A stretch of 64,000 nucleotides of DNA. It comes from Bacteroidota bacterium (GTDB lineage: Bacteria; Bacteroidota; Ignavibacteria; Kapaibacteriales; UBA2268). Each line of letters starts with the position of its first letter. Position 1 is the first letter of the stretch. The notes beneath the pieces were generated by a model. It searched no databases and was not told the origin of the DNA. It saw only the letters and a list, made by a program, of their open reading frames with translations. Made by a program: the position numbers and the translations under genes. The stretch is from NCBI GenBank assembly GCA_004322215.1, contig SCSM01000016.1:106059-170058 (forward strand). The letters run 5' to 3'. Of this stretch, positions 18,853-28,771 are shown one piece after another.

Positions 18853-21800
18853 TTATTTATTTATGAGCATTGATTTTGTTTCGATTTTATTACCGGTTTT
18901 TAACCTGTAATAATATTTACCCGAATTCATTCCTTCAGAATCTACATTATAGGTATATTTCCCGGCATCCATTGTTGTACTGACAATAGTCTTGATTTTC
19001 AATCCTAAATAATTAAAAATTTCAAGTTTGACATCTGCCTTTCTCTTGATTTCAAAACTTATTGATGTTATCGTGTTGAATGGATTCGGATAATTTTGTC
19101 CCAGCCAATTCGATGAAAAATCCTCTTCGACACCTACATAATCTATCGTTTTAAAATTCCGGCTTCTGGAGAAAATCCCTTCTCCATCATCATCTGTGGA
19201 ACTCACTTTCCAATAATATCTCTTCCCGTAATCCAGTCGGGGTTCGAAGGTATTTCCGATTATTCCGGTTGTATCGTAAACTATTTTAGAGAAAAGGAAA
19301 TTCTCTGCTATAATCAGATGATATGATTTTGCTCCTTCAACATTTTCCCACTGAAGTGAGACATTCAACGGTATTGAATCAGATTGATTATCGGGATACA
19401 TTAAATTTGGTGACTGAATAGCCGTTGTAAATGACCATACATCAGACCATTCGCTCGGTCCGCCGGAACCCTTTGCCAATACCCGCCAATAATATTTTAC
19501 TTTTCCCTGTTCCAATTCGCTCACTTCTAATGAATCCTGAACTATTCCATCCTTCTCAAAAAATATATCTGAAAATGTCTGCTCCGTTGCAATCTGAATT
19601 TTATAAAATGAACCTCCCTCGACTTTATTCCATCTGACCACCTGTTTGTCATATACCCCTTTGCTATTATCCGAAGGATAGTTAAGAGTAGGTTTTGATG
19701 GCACAGAAGGAAACAAATTCACTGTTGCTGTAAATACACCTGCTCCATGTGTGGCTGCGGCAATCAAACCGTCACTATTCCTTGCATCCAGCATATCAAC
19801 AACTACGTTACCTATTGTTGTAGCTCCTTCTTGTTGCCATACTGTAAATTCGCCGTCCAGATAAGCGGTTGAATATATACCGGTCGAAGTACCGGCAAAA
19901 TATATATTATTACCGTTTACTTTCAGTATTTCAATCCAGTTCACTGCCGGTCCGTTTCCGGCTCCCGAAGAATATTCCTCGAGATTTCCAGATATCGGCA
20001 CCCAGCTTTGACCTCCGTTAGTTGTGTAGAAAATGCTGATTATTCCATAATTCGAAAATGTAACGATTACTTTATTTGCATCTTCCTCATCGATTGCTAT
20101 ACTGCTCACATAAGCGTTTTTCGGAAATTTATTTCCTGTTATTTCCACAGGAGTCGGCATTCCTGCATTTGCATTATGAAGCTGAAATACCTTGCCATTT
20201 GAAGTGCCGTAATAAACAATATTTGCAGGGTTAGTCGAAACCTGCAGTGCAGTTATTACAGTATCATTTTTACCTGGTAGTCTCGTTTGTGGCAAACTGT
20301 CCCATCCTATTGATGTCGAATCTTTTGAATCAACTTCAGGTATCGAGGACAAATCGTTATTTCTCCATATCAATTTACCTCCTCCAAGATACATCAGGTT
20401 CTTATTATGCGGGTCAAGCTGAAAAGGAGAAAGCCAGATTAAATCTTTTGCACCGATTGGGTCAATTCTTGTCTTGACGGTTACATTCCCCTCATTATCA
20501 TATTTCAATTTCCATATCCTTATTTTCGGCTGATAGAATGAATTCTGCGATGTAATAATAAATGAACCTCCATCCGCAATTGCACAATTCAAACCATCAC
20601 CCTGTGTCAAACTCTTCCATCCCACATTCGGGTCATCCGTATTAGTAAATAATGTTTCGTTATCCTGTAAACCGCCAATAATTTTTTTATCCCCGGAACT
20701 TGTGTGGTCAATAGCAACAGTATAAAATTGTGTCGTGTAGTATCCATGATTTAGTGAAATCCATTCAACATTATCAGCCATATCATTCATTGTTTTTGCA
20801 ACTCCCCCATCTGAACCGGATAGCATTATACTTGAATTAGATGGCATGAAAACTATTGCGTGCTGGTCTGGATGCTGGTTCGGATAAACCTGGTATCCCG
20901 AACCTGTGTATGTACTATTATAACCGCCAATCCAGGCATAACTTTCAGTACTTGCAAATCCGTTATTCGAACGGTAAAGATTTGTACCCCCGATAAATAC
21001 TACATCGGGATTATCCGGCTTCACTTTCACTATCAGGTTATAAGAACCCTGTGGATTAAAGTGCCCCCTTCTGATTGAGGGACCCGGCAGATTCTGTGAC
21101 CTGTCTTCCCATATCCCGCCCAATCCTGAGCCATTACCTGATACATAAGTGTATTTAAAAAAACAGTTCCAAAGTGTATCTCCGATTTGGTCGAGTGTGG
21201 CTTTTCCAAAACCGTTTGTAACAGCAGCTAGGAAATAAACCTGGTTTTCATCTGATGGAGCAATACCTATGACAATCCGGCTATAGATTGCCGGAAAGTT
21301 TTGTGGAGTTATGTCTGTCCAATCCATACCGTCAGTCGAACGGTAAATTCCTTTAACAATCGAATTGTTATTTTCGCCGACTGTTCTTTGACTCAATGTT
21401 GCGTAGTAAACTCCCTTCGATGTCATTGCAACATCAGTGTAATAGCTGTATGAATTTCCGAATCCACCTAACACCGATTCCCAGGTTGAACCTCCGTTTG
21501 TTGTTCTGTATATGCCTCCAAGTGCTGTTGCAACATGAATTATATCATAATTATTTCTGGTATAATCCAATACTATATTCCATATATAATCGAATTGACT
21601 ATCCCATTGATATGGTTTCGATACCGTTGACATGAATGGTTGCCATGTCTGCCCGTTATCGGTTGATTTGAAAACTCCATTTCCGCTTATACTTGCAGAA
21701 TTGCCGTAAAATTCACCTGTGCCGTAATACCAGTTGTCTTCCTTCCCTTGTCTTGTATCCTGCACTATACAGGAAACAGAATGCATCTGGTCTGCTGCTG

Positions 21801-22230
21801 TCGTCTTTACCCAGGTATTGCCATTGTCAGTCGAACGCCACATCCCTCCGGATACTCCCCCGGCAAGTATTATATTTTCATTTCTGACATCTACTGCTAA
21901 TGCTCTTGTTCTACCACCTATATTTATCGGTCCTCTTCTTGTCCAAATTTCGCTTTGTAGATAATCATAATCTGACTTTAAATTTTTATATGAACCGGGT
22001 AGATTCGAAGCGAAAAATAATTCTTTTTGTCTTATGTGGTCAGGTATTTTTCCTGTTGCCGGGTCTCTGTATCTGAGCAAATTCAACTCATCCATGTTCT
22101 TCAAAGATAAACCATCTTCATCGTTTATATTGTTTGGAACAATTGAATAATAATTACTTATGTATAATAACATTAATATTATTGAACTGCCGACAGGCAA
22201 AATTAACCCGGTAAACAATTTTGATTTCAT
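18853..22230 (-). CDS. Giant T9SS-exported beta-propeller protein with FN3-like repeats
   Basis: This 1125-residue secreted protein begins with a hydrophobic segment (about 8-25). Next come many Asp-box (BNR/VPS10-type) blades such as STDNGNTW, STDNGQTW and TTNGGSTW over residues 90-810. Two FN3-like modules with RWNKVEGG and QWENVEGA follow at about 835-1020. A C-terminal T9SS type A sorting domain ends it (NYPNPFNTITSISFEI, then LKTGNKIETKSMLINK). It should be exported across the outer membrane and attached to the surface. Its place between the DUF58 and BatD-like genes is unusual for a T9SS cargo. The ligand is unknown; the propeller need not be an enzyme. Confidence 0.92.
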   Translation of the reverse strand: MKSKLFTGLILPVGSSIILMLLYISNYYSIVPNNINDEDGLSLKNMDELNLLRYRDPATGKIPDHIRQKELFFASNLPGSYKNLKSDYDYLQSEIWTRRGPINIGGRTRALAVDVRNENIILAGGVSGGMWRSTDNGNTWVKTTAADQMHSVSCIVQDTRQGKEDNWYYGTGEFYGNSASISGNGVFKSTDNGQTWQPFMSTVSKPYQWDSQFDYIWNIVLDYTRNNYDIIHVATALGGIYRTTNGGSTWESVLGGFGNSYSYYTDVAMTSKGVYYATLSQRTVGENNNSIVKGIYRSTDGMDWTDITPQNFPAIYSRIVIGIAPSDENQVYFLAAVTNGFGKATLDQIGDTLWNCFFKYTYVSGNGSGLGGIWEDRSQNLPGPSIRRGHFNPQGSYNLIVKVKPDNPDVVFIGGTNLYRSNNGFASTESYAWIGGYNSTYTGSGYQVYPNQHPDQHAIVFMPSNSSIMLSGSDGGVAKTMNDMADNVEWISLNHGYYTTQFYTVAIDHTSSGDKKIIGGLQDNETLFTNTDDPNVGWKSLTQGDGLNCAIADGGSFIITSQNSFYQPKIRIWKLKYDNEGNVTVKTRIDPIGAKDLIWLSPFQLDPHNKNLMYLGGGKLIWRNNDLSSIPEVDSKDSTSIGWDSLPQTRLPGKNDTVITALQVSTNPANIVYYGTSNGKVFQLHNANAGMPTPVEITGNKFPKNAYVSSIAIDEEDANKVIVTFSNYGIISIFYTTNGGQSWVPISGNLEEYSSGAGNGPAVNWIEILKVNGNNIYFAGTSTGIYSTAYLDGEFTVWQQEGATTIGNVVVDMLDARNSDGLIAAATHGAGVFTATVNLFPSVPSKPTLNYPSDNSKGVYDKQVVRWNKVEGGSFYKIQIATEQTFSDIFFEKDGIVQDSLEVSELEQGKVKYYWRVLAKGSGGPSEWSDVWSFTTAIQSPNLMYPDNQSDSIPLNVSLQWENVEGAKSYHLIIAENFLFSKIVYDTTGIIGNTFEPRLDYGKRYYWKVSSTDDDGEGIFSRSRNFKTIDYVGVEEDFSSNWLGQNYPNPFNTITSISFEIKRKADVKLEIFNYLGLKIKTIVSTTMDAGKYTYNVDSEGMNSGKYYYRLKTGNKIETKSMLINK

Positions 22231-22256
22231 TATGAGCCCCTAGAATTTATAAATAT

Positions 22257-23132
22257 TTATTTTCTTCTTTCCCTCATCTTGAAAAAGTTCATCAATGGTT
22301 GAATATAAGACTCATCCCCGCGAATCTTTACAACATCAACTTTGCTTCTTGCAAACAATTCTTTTAAGCCGGATTGTTTCTCATTCCACCATTTTGAAAA
22401 ATTATTTCTGACTTCCCTGCTCGATGTATCCAGCCATTTGTACTGACCTGATTCGGCATCCTGTGCATAAACCAAACCAATATCGGGAAGTTCGGTTTCC
22501 CGGTAATCATAAATTTGCACCGCAACAGTATCATGCTTCTTACTCGATATTTTGAGTGCGTCTTCGAATCCATTATCAATAAAATCCGAAATTACAAATA
22601 CTATGCTTCTTTTTTTAATTACATTAATTAAATATCTCAACGCCTGTGATATATCTGTCTTAATATGTATCGGCTTGAATTCAATCAATTCCCTTATTAT
22701 TCTCAAAATATGTGTTCTGCCTTTTTTCGGTGGAATAAACTTTTCTATATGGTCGCTGAAAAATATTACCCCTATTTTATCATTATTCTGAATTGCAGAA
22801 AAAGCAAGTACTGCACAAAGCTCAGTTATTAAATCTTTTTTGAATTGAAGTTTTGTTCCAAAGTTTTCCGATGAACTTACATCGACAAGCAAAATTACTG
22901 TAAGCTCCCTTTCTTCCTCGAATATTTTAATAAAAGGATGATTGAATCTCGCAGTAACATTCCAGTCAATTGCACGGATATCATCGCCAAATTGATATTC
23001 CCTCACTTCGCTGAATGCCATTCCCCGCCCTTTAAAAGTGCTGTGATATTCACCCGAAAAGATTTGCTTTGATAATCCCCTCGTCCTTATTTCAATTTTT
23101 CTTACTTTCTTGATTAGCTCAGTGGCTTCCAT
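22257..23132 (-). CDS. DUF58-domain protein of the MoxR/Bat operon
   Basis: A 291-residue protein with the DUF58 signature: YHSTFKGRGMAFSEVREYQF, GDDIRAIDWNVTARF, then EEERELTVILLVDVSSS, the last showing a relic VWA-like DxSxS. DUF58 proteins are encoded directly after MoxR ATPases and are thought to be part of the chaperone or remodelling machinery that acts on VWA proteins. No membrane segment is seen. The gene starts 13 bases after the moxR stop. The next gene is the giant T9SS protein rather than the usual BatD/BatA. Confidence 0.93.
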   Translation of the reverse strand: MEATELIKKVRKIEIRTRGLSKQIFSGEYHSTFKGRGMAFSEVREYQFGDDIRAIDWNVTARFNHPFIKIFEEERELTVILLVDVSSSENFGTKLQFKKDLITELCAVLAFSAIQNNDKIGVIFFSDHIEKFIPPKKGRTHILRIIRELIEFKPIHIKTDISQALRYLINVIKKRSIVFVISDFIDNGFEDALKISSKKHDTVAVQIYDYRETELPDIGLVYAQDAESGQYKWLDTSSREVRNNFSKWWNEKQSGLKELFARSKVDVVKIRGDESYIQPLMNFFKMRERRK

Positions 23133-23145
23133 TTCATTCCGTTTC

Positions 23146-24132
23146 TTATGGCACTTCGATTGTGTTTAAAATTTCATTAATTATATCTTCAGTCGTAATA
23201 TTTTCTGCTTCGGCTTCATAAGTCAAGCCCATCCTGTGTCTCAATACATCATGGCAAATTGCCCTGACATCCTCGGGAATGACATAACCTCTCCTCTTGA
23301 TGAATGCATAAGCTTTGGATGCAAGTGCAAGATATATTGAAGCTCTCGGTGATGCACCATAAGATAACAACTGCTGAAGTTTTTCAAGCTTAAATTCTTT
23401 CGGCTCTCGTGTAGCAAAAACTATATCGAGTATATACTGCTCGATTTTTTCATCCATGTAAATTTCTTTCACTATGTTTCTTGCTTTCATAATATCATCA
23501 GGTTTAACTACCGGTTTTACACTTGGATAATCAACGGCTAAGTTTTGCCTCATTATGTCGAGTTCGTCTTTCCTGTTCGGATAATTAATCATTATTTTCA
23601 ACATAAACCTGTCAACCTGTGCTTCAGGTAATGGATAAGTCCCTTCCTGTTCTAATGGATTCTGCGTAGCAAGTACAAGGAACGGTTCATCTAATTTGTA
23701 GGTATTTTCTCCTATTGTTATCTGTCTCTCCTGCATTGCCTCGAGTAATGCACTTTGTACTTTAGACGGAGCTCTGTTGATTTCGTCAGCTAAAATAAAA
23801 TTCGCAAAAACAGGACCCTTCCTGACAGTAAATTCTTCCTTCTTTTGATTATAAATCATCGTGCCGATTAAATCTGCTGGAAGCAAATCAGGTGTGAATT
23901 GTATTCGACTGAATTTTGCATCAATTGTTGAAGCTAATGTTTTAATTGCAAGTGTTTTTGCTAATCCGGGAACACCTTCGAGAAGTAAATGTCCGTTTGA
24001 TAGCAATCCGATGAGAAGCCTTTCGATCATTGCCTTTTGTCCGACAATGACTTTTCCTATTTCCATAAAAAGAACATCAACAAATGAACTTTCTTTCTGA
24101 ATCCTTTGATTCAGCTCATTAATATCAACCAT
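23146..24132 (-). CDS. moxR: MoxR-family AAA+ ATPase
   Basis: A 328-residue AAA+ ATPase with Walker A GVPGLAKT (53-60), Walker B ILADEINRAPSK (113-124), sensor 1 VLATQNPLEQEGTYPLPEAQ and the arginine-finger region DRFMLK. This is the standard MoxR arrangement. MoxR proteins act as chaperone-like remodelers for VWA-domain partners, here probably BatA. It is the first gene of the minus-strand cluster running down to 16881. No clear promoter consensus was found in the 219 bases upstream, which contain a CCCGAT-TC-ATCGGG hairpin and low-complexity sequence. Confidence 0.96.
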   Translation of the reverse strand: MVDINELNQRIQKESSFVDVLFMEIGKVIVGQKAMIERLLIGLLSNGHLLLEGVPGLAKTLAIKTLASTIDAKFSRIQFTPDLLPADLIGTMIYNQKKEEFTVRKGPVFANFILADEINRAPSKVQSALLEAMQERQITIGENTYKLDEPFLVLATQNPLEQEGTYPLPEAQVDRFMLKIMINYPNRKDELDIMRQNLAVDYPSVKPVVKPDDIMKARNIVKEIYMDEKIEQYILDIVFATREPKEFKLEKLQQLLSYGASPRASIYLALASKAYAFIKRRGYVIPEDVRAICHDVLRHRMGLTYEAEAENITTEDIINEILNTIEVP

Positions 24133-24313
24133 TAAAAGAACCCTTTATTAATTTATTAAAATTTTTGTTTTTGCATTTTAACTGCAATTATAACGAAATG
24201 TTATTATCAATATTATGTTAGGGTAAAACTATTTCGGTTCGAAATTTATTTTACCCTCATCACTTACACCCCTCTCCCATTTGGAAAAGGGCAGGTTGTA
24301 GTGCAACGAAAAT

Positions 24314-24327
24314 CCCGATTCATCGGG
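24314..24327. repeat. Short inverted repeat CCCGAT-TC-ATCGGG
   Basis: A palindrome of 6-bp arms around TC, extendable by one pair, lies between moxR and the caspase gene. The surrounding text (CCCCTCTCCCATTTGG and GGGAGGGTGTGG) looks like dispersed intergenic repeat material rather than a gene. It may serve as part of a terminator for the caspase-TPR gene, but there is no T tract. Confidence 0.45.
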
Positions 24328-24351
24328 AGGGTGTGGCTTTACAATAATTAC

Positions 24352-26190
24352 TCACTCCACTAATTTCTTAAAATCCGGGTCATCCCAGTATTCTTTGAAA
24401 TCATTATCCTTTTTTGCTTCTTGTTTGTTTTTTGAATTTAATTCAATTGATTTTTTCAATGATTTTAGCATCTCTTCTTTATTTTCTAATAAAGAAAAAG
24501 CACAAGCTTTGTTATACCATGCTCTAACAAATTTCGGATATCTTTCAATTGCTTTATCATAACATTGAATTGATTCTTCATAATTTTTTTTAAGGGAATA
24601 AATATTTCCTTTCAAATACCAACCATAATAACCTTCAGGTCTTATTTCAATCACTTTGTCAAAACATTTTATTGCCTCTTCGTATCTTTTTAAGCTAATT
24701 AGTGCAATACCTTTGTTATGCCATGCCGGGGACCAATTTTTAGATAATTCGGTTGTCTTATCATAATAATAATATGCTTCTTCGTTATTATTTTGACTTG
24801 AATATAAAACTCCTAAATCATAATTAACAATCGGGTCGTTTGGGTTTATTCTCATACATTCTTCCAACAAAATCCTTTCGGAAGAAGTATCCGTTTCGAT
24901 TATTGAGCTCCATAATAAATATTTGAATCTAATTTGTTCATATTGATAATAACTACTATCAATAATATTTATGGCTGTTTTGATTTCTTTTTGTGTTTTG
25001 ATTAATGCAATTGAATCCGTATTATAAATATTATTTAACCAATCATTAAAAATTATCTGCGATTTGTTTTGCAATGCAGATAACAGCTCCCGTTTCATTG
25101 ATATTATAATAGGATTTGCTTCACGATTACCCTCGAGTGAACGATAAATTGAAAGTGCTGTTTCTTTCTTTATTTCTTCATCATTATATGCAATCAGGTT
25201 CTCTGTTTTTATATAATCTTTAAATCTTTCATAAGCTTTTAATATTGATACATCATTTATTGAAGATAAATCTGTTTCAAATCCTGCTGAATTGATATTT
25301 TCAGGTAGTTTAGTTTCCCCCTCGGGTTTATTGAGCAATGCATGATATGTCTCTTTATCAACTTTTGCTATATCCTGTCTCTTATCTCCGACAACTTCGG
25401 GCAATTGTTTGTTTTCTGTTTCTTTCGGCACATTCTCATCCAGAAAATGTGATAATTCCAAAAGTGATACTTCGTTATCATTATCTTTATCTGCAAGTCC
25501 TTTCAGCCCTTTCAGCATGAAATATGTGAATACTCCTGCTCCACCTCCCCAGTTATCTCCTTCGAGGGAATGCTCTCCCGGCTGGCAGGATAATATCTTT
25601 GTTACTCCCTTCCATTCCTGTTTCAATGCAAGTGCTGTGATTTCTGCTCCCTCCCTGCCTCCTGCCAGTTTTCCCGAACGGCAGGCATCTATTATTAATA
25701 TTACTTTTGATTTGTTTTTAGATATGAGTGTTTCAACGTAATCCTGTAAATATCTTACTCCTATACTTCCACCTGCGGCATAGCAATTTGGAGGGGCGTT
25801 ATATCCGATAAGAAATCCATTCTGTCTCTCTGTTTTCTTTTCTATATCTCCATGCCCTGCAAAGTATATATATACAACATCACCTTCCTTAGCAGCATCC
25901 AGCAGATTGTCCATCGCTTCGAAGAAATTATATGATGTTGCTTTTTCATTCAGCAATAATCTTATGTTATTTGTATCTGCTTTCCCACCTGCTGGTGAAA
26001 GCAGGTATTGATAGAATGACATTGCATCCCTATCCGCATATTGAAGTGAAGGCACATTCATATACTTTGATATGCCCATCACCACACCACGAATCTTAGT
26101 GCCTGTGCTTTGGGCATTTGCATTATAAAATATAATAACTATAATTACTATTAATGACAAGAAAGCTAAAAGTTTTTTCATAAATTTCAA
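24352..26190 (-). CDS. Secreted caspase-like (C14/metacaspase) protease with TPR tail
   Basis: The 612-residue protein has a signal peptide ending ANAQ at about 27, then a caspase fold with the catalytic dyad H113 in YIYFAGHGD and C170 in LIIDACRSG. A linker with helical content follows, and the C-terminal 170 residues hold at least four TPR units (AWHNKGIALISLKRYEEAI, GWYLKGNIYSLKKNYEESI). Metacaspases cleave after Arg/Lys. The signal peptide puts this one outside the cytoplasm. It has no adjacent immune-type gene. It stands divergent from the KOR operon across a 444-base gap. The substrate is unknown. Confidence 0.9.
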   Translation of the reverse strand: MKFMKKLLAFLSLIVIIVIIFYNANAQSTGTKIRGVVMGISKYMNVPSLQYADRDAMSFYQYLLSPAGGKADTNNIRLLLNEKATSYNFFEAMDNLLDAAKEGDVVYIYFAGHGDIEKKTERQNGFLIGYNAPPNCYAAGGSIGVRYLQDYVETLISKNKSKVILIIDACRSGKLAGGREGAEITALALKQEWKGVTKILSCQPGEHSLEGDNWGGGAGVFTYFMLKGLKGLADKDNDNEVSLLELSHFLDENVPKETENKQLPEVVGDKRQDIAKVDKETYHALLNKPEGETKLPENINSAGFETDLSSINDVSILKAYERFKDYIKTENLIAYNDEEIKKETALSIYRSLEGNREANPIIISMKRELLSALQNKSQIIFNDWLNNIYNTDSIALIKTQKEIKTAINIIDSSYYQYEQIRFKYLLWSSIIETDTSSERILLEECMRINPNDPIVNYDLGVLYSSQNNNEEAYYYYDKTTELSKNWSPAWHNKGIALISLKRYEEAIKCFDKVIEIRPEGYYGWYLKGNIYSLKKNYEESIQCYDKAIERYPKFVRAWYNKACAFSLLENKEEMLKSLKKSIELNSKNKQEAKKDNDFKEYWDDPDFKKLVE

Positions 26191-26634
26191 TAAATTTTGT
26201 GAAAAGGAATTATGTGAAAATATAAAAAAAAATGAGATTTTGAAAGGAATAATAACTTTGGTTACGGTAAGTTATTAGAAAGAATGATGCTTATCTAATT
26301 CTACAATATTCCTTACTAATAATTCGAGTATATTATTCTGATATGATAATATATAAAAATCAGGACAAATATTTCTTAATCAGAAAAGAATCAATAACTT
26401 AGTTGTTTTATTTTAGCTTAACCTAACTCAATTTCTTCTATCATTATATATTTCAATTACTTACAAAATAATTTTTATAACATTTTTGTTACCTTTGAAA
26501 TTTTTACTAATTTTCATTTTTACGATTTGCTTAGTTCTTTTTTCCTTTGAATAATTTGTTATAAAATCAATTCAGTAAAAAAGACCAACTATACAAGCAG
26601 AAAAAATATTTAAAAAAATTACGTTTGGTGAAAG
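26191..26634. other. Gene-free divergent intergenic region (caspase-TPR / KOR operon)
   Basis: 444 AT-rich bases without a plausible reading frame separate two divergent genes. It must hold promoters for both. One TACCTTTG box at 26490-26497 matches the Bacteroidota -7 form TANNTTTG on the plus strand, though a -33 TTTG partner is not evident. No strong hairpin was seen. Confidence 0.5.
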
Positions 26635-26865
26635 ATGGCTAAGGTTAAAGGCGAAATTATTATTGACTTCCAGAGATGCAAAGGTTGTGAATTGTGTATT
26701 GAATCCTGTCCCGAAGAAACGATTGCACTTTCTTTAAGTATAAATCAAAAAGGATATAAATATGCAACTGTCGTGAATCAATCATGTACTGGGTGTGCCA
26801 ACTGTGCTTTGGTTTGCCCTGAAGCAATAATCATAGTTTACCGGAAAGTTTTAAAGAAAAATTAA
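26635..26865 (+). CDS. korD: 2-oxoacid:ferredoxin oxidoreductase delta subunit (2x[4Fe-4S] ferredoxin)
   Basis: A 76-residue ferredoxin with two complete CxxCxxCxxxCP clusters: CKGCELCIESCPE near residue 18 and CTGCANCALVCPE near residue 51. It is the first gene of a four-gene operon with the alpha, beta and gamma subunits of a 2-oxoacid:ferredoxin oxidoreductase, in which it passes electrons from the thiamine-pyrophosphate site to soluble ferredoxin. A GTGAAAG Shine-Dalgarno-like sequence precedes the ATG. The 44-base gap to the next gene is consistent with one transcript. Confidence 0.95.
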   Translation: MAKVKGEIIIDFQRCKGCELCIESCPEETIALSLSINQKGYKYATVVNQSCTGCANCALVCPEAIIIVYRKVLKKN

Positions 26866-26909
26866 ATTAAAAGAAAAAGCTAAAAAAAGAGAAAACATGT
26901 GGAGAGATA

Positions 26910-27968
26910 ATGAGTAAAAAGTTAATGAAAGGAAACGAAGCACTCGCTGAGGCAATGATTAGAGCCGGCTGCGATGCTTATTTCGGATATCCTATAACAC
27001 CTCAATCCGAGGTAATTGAATATTTATCGAGAGAAGCTACTAACAGAACAGGAATGGTTGTTTTACAGGCAGAAAGTGAAGTTGCCGCTATCAATATGAT
27101 TTATGGTTCTGCCGCATGCGGAAGAAGAGTGATGACCACATCCTCAAGTCCGGGTATCAGTTTAATGCAGGAAGGTTTATCATACATTGCTGCTGCAGAA
27201 CTTCCTTGCCTTGTCGCTAATATCAACCGTGGAGGTCCCGGTTTAGGAACAATCCAGCCATCACAGGGTGATTATTTCCAGGCGACAAAAGGTGGTGGTC
27301 ACGGTGATTATCATCTTATCGTATTAGCACCCTCGAGCGTTCAGGAAATGGTTGATTACACAAAACTCGGTTTTGAATTAGCCGAGAAATACAGATGCCC
27401 GACTATGCTTCTCGCTGACGGAGCAATCGGACAGATGATGGAAAAGGTTGAACTTTACGAACAAATGCCACGCAAAACCGAATTTCCCGATTGGGCGACA
27501 ACAGGCAAACCGAAAGATAAAGACAGAAGAATTATTACTTCCTTATTTATTCAACCTGAAAAAATGGAACAAATAAATCTCGGTCTCCAGAGAAAATACA
27601 GGGAAATTGAATTGAAGGAAGTTAGGTATCAGACAATTAACACAGAAGATGCCGAATATATTTTCACCGGCTTCGGACTGGGTGCAAGAATCTGCACCAA
27701 AGCAATGGAATCCGGCAGGGCTAAGGGCTATAAGATTGGTGTTGTAAGACCTCAAACATTATATCCATTCCCCTATAATTTGTATTACGACCTCTCCAAA
27801 AAAGTTAAAGGAATACTCGATGTGGAAATGAACTCCGGTCAGATGGTAGATGATGTTAAGCTCGCAGTTAAAGGTAATACACGTGTTGAATTCTATGGTA
27901 GAATGGGTGGCATTATACCCACACCTGATGAAATTCTCGAAAATTTTGAAAAAATGTTTTTAAAGTGA
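26910..27968 (+). CDS. korA: 2-oxoacid:ferredoxin oxidoreductase alpha subunit
   Basis: The 352-residue alpha subunit contains the pyrimidine-binding domain (GNEALAEAMIRAGCDAYFGY, PITPQSEVIEYL) and the transketolase C-terminal-like domain. 2-Oxoglutarate (KOR) or branched-chain 2-oxoacid (VOR) are both possible substrates; sequence inspection alone does not decide. In the cell it decarboxylates a 2-oxoacid to the acyl-CoA and reduces ferredoxin, and it can run in the carboxylating direction of the reverse TCA cycle. The sucC gene in the same window would fit KOR. A GGAGAG ribosome site precedes the ATG. Confidence 0.94.
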   Translation: MSKKLMKGNEALAEAMIRAGCDAYFGYPITPQSEVIEYLSREATNRTGMVVLQAESEVAAINMIYGSAACGRRVMTTSSSPGISLMQEGLSYIAAAELPCLVANINRGGPGLGTIQPSQGDYFQATKGGGHGDYHLIVLAPSSVQEMVDYTKLGFELAEKYRCPTMLLADGAIGQMMEKVELYEQMPRKTEFPDWATTGKPKDKDRRIITSLFIQPEKMEQINLGLQRKYREIELKEVRYQTINTEDAEYIFTGFGLGARICTKAMESGRAKGYKIGVVRPQTLYPFPYNLYYDLSKKVKGILDVEMNSGQMVDDVKLAVKGNTRVEFYGRMGGIIPTPDEILENFEKMFLK

Positions 27969-27978
27969 GGAAATAGTA

Positions 27979-28770
27979 ATGGCAGAAGAAGAAAAGGATT
28001 TTATTTTTAGTGATATATGTGTTGAAGAAAATCTTGTTTACAGGAAACCCGGTACCTTAACAGAAACCGAACTTCATTACTGTCCGGGTTGCGGTCATGG
28101 AGTTGCTCATAAAATTCTAATGGAAGTTGTTGACGAAATGGGTATTCAAAATGAAACAATCGGTGTAGCTCCTGTTGGGTGTTCTGTTTTTGCTTATCAC
28201 TATCTTAATGTTGATATGCAGGAAGCAGCTCATGGCAGAGCTTGTGCCGTTGCAACTGGAATAAAAAGAGTGCAGCCCGATAAATTTGTTTTCACATACC
28301 AGGGTGATGGCGACCTTGCTGCTATTGGAACAGCAGAAACAATTCACGCTGCTAACCGCGGTGAAAATTTCCTGATTGTTTTCATCAATAATGGTGTTTA
28401 TGGAATGACAAGCGGTCAAATGGCTCCGACTACTTTACCCGGAATGGTAACTACAACCTCTCCTTTCGGCAGGGATGTAAAAACTCAGGGACATCCCCTC
28501 AAAATTGCTAATTTGGTTGCAAGTTTACCCGGCGCTGCTTATGTTACTCGTCAGTCAGTTCATAAACCTGCAAATGTACGAAAGACAAAAAAAGCTTTCC
28601 AAAAGGCATTTGAATATCAAAAAAAAGGATTGGGTACATGTTTAGTCGAAATAGTTTCAAATTGTCCTTCAAACTGGAAAATGACACCCTTGGAATCCAA
28701 TAAGTTCGTGGAAGATAAGATGATACCATTTTATCCGCTTGGTGATTTAAAAGTACCGGAGGGCAAATAA
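27979..28770 (+). CDS. korB: 2-oxoacid:ferredoxin oxidoreductase beta subunit (TPP-binding)
   Basis: The 263-residue beta subunit binds thiamine pyrophosphate. HYCPGCGHGVAHKI at about residues 33-46 holds the family Cys and His residues. The TPP/Mg motif runs from YQGDGDLAAIGTAETIHAAN to NNGVYGMTSGQ. It lacks the C-terminal tail of the pyruvate enzyme. It follows the alpha gene after 10 bases and precedes the gamma gene by one base. Expression with the alpha, gamma and delta subunits as one complex is expected. Confidence 0.95.
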   Translation: MAEEEKDFIFSDICVEENLVYRKPGTLTETELHYCPGCGHGVAHKILMEVVDEMGIQNETIGVAPVGCSVFAYHYLNVDMQEAAHGRACAVATGIKRVQPDKFVFTYQGDGDLAAIGTAETIHAANRGENFLIVFINNGVYGMTSGQMAPTTLPGMVTTTSPFGRDVKTQGHPLKIANLVASLPGAAYVTRQSVHKPANVRKTKKAFQKAFEYQKKGLGTCLVEIVSNCPSNWKMTPLESNKFVEDKMIPFYPLGDLKVPEGK

Positions 28771-28771
28771 T

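Noticed and set aside
23148..23163. TGGCAC-N5-TTGT match to the sigma-54-like pattern
   Set aside because: It lies at the 3' end of moxR on the other strand with no plus-strand gene behind it, so it is a chance hit and a warning on the noise of this pattern.
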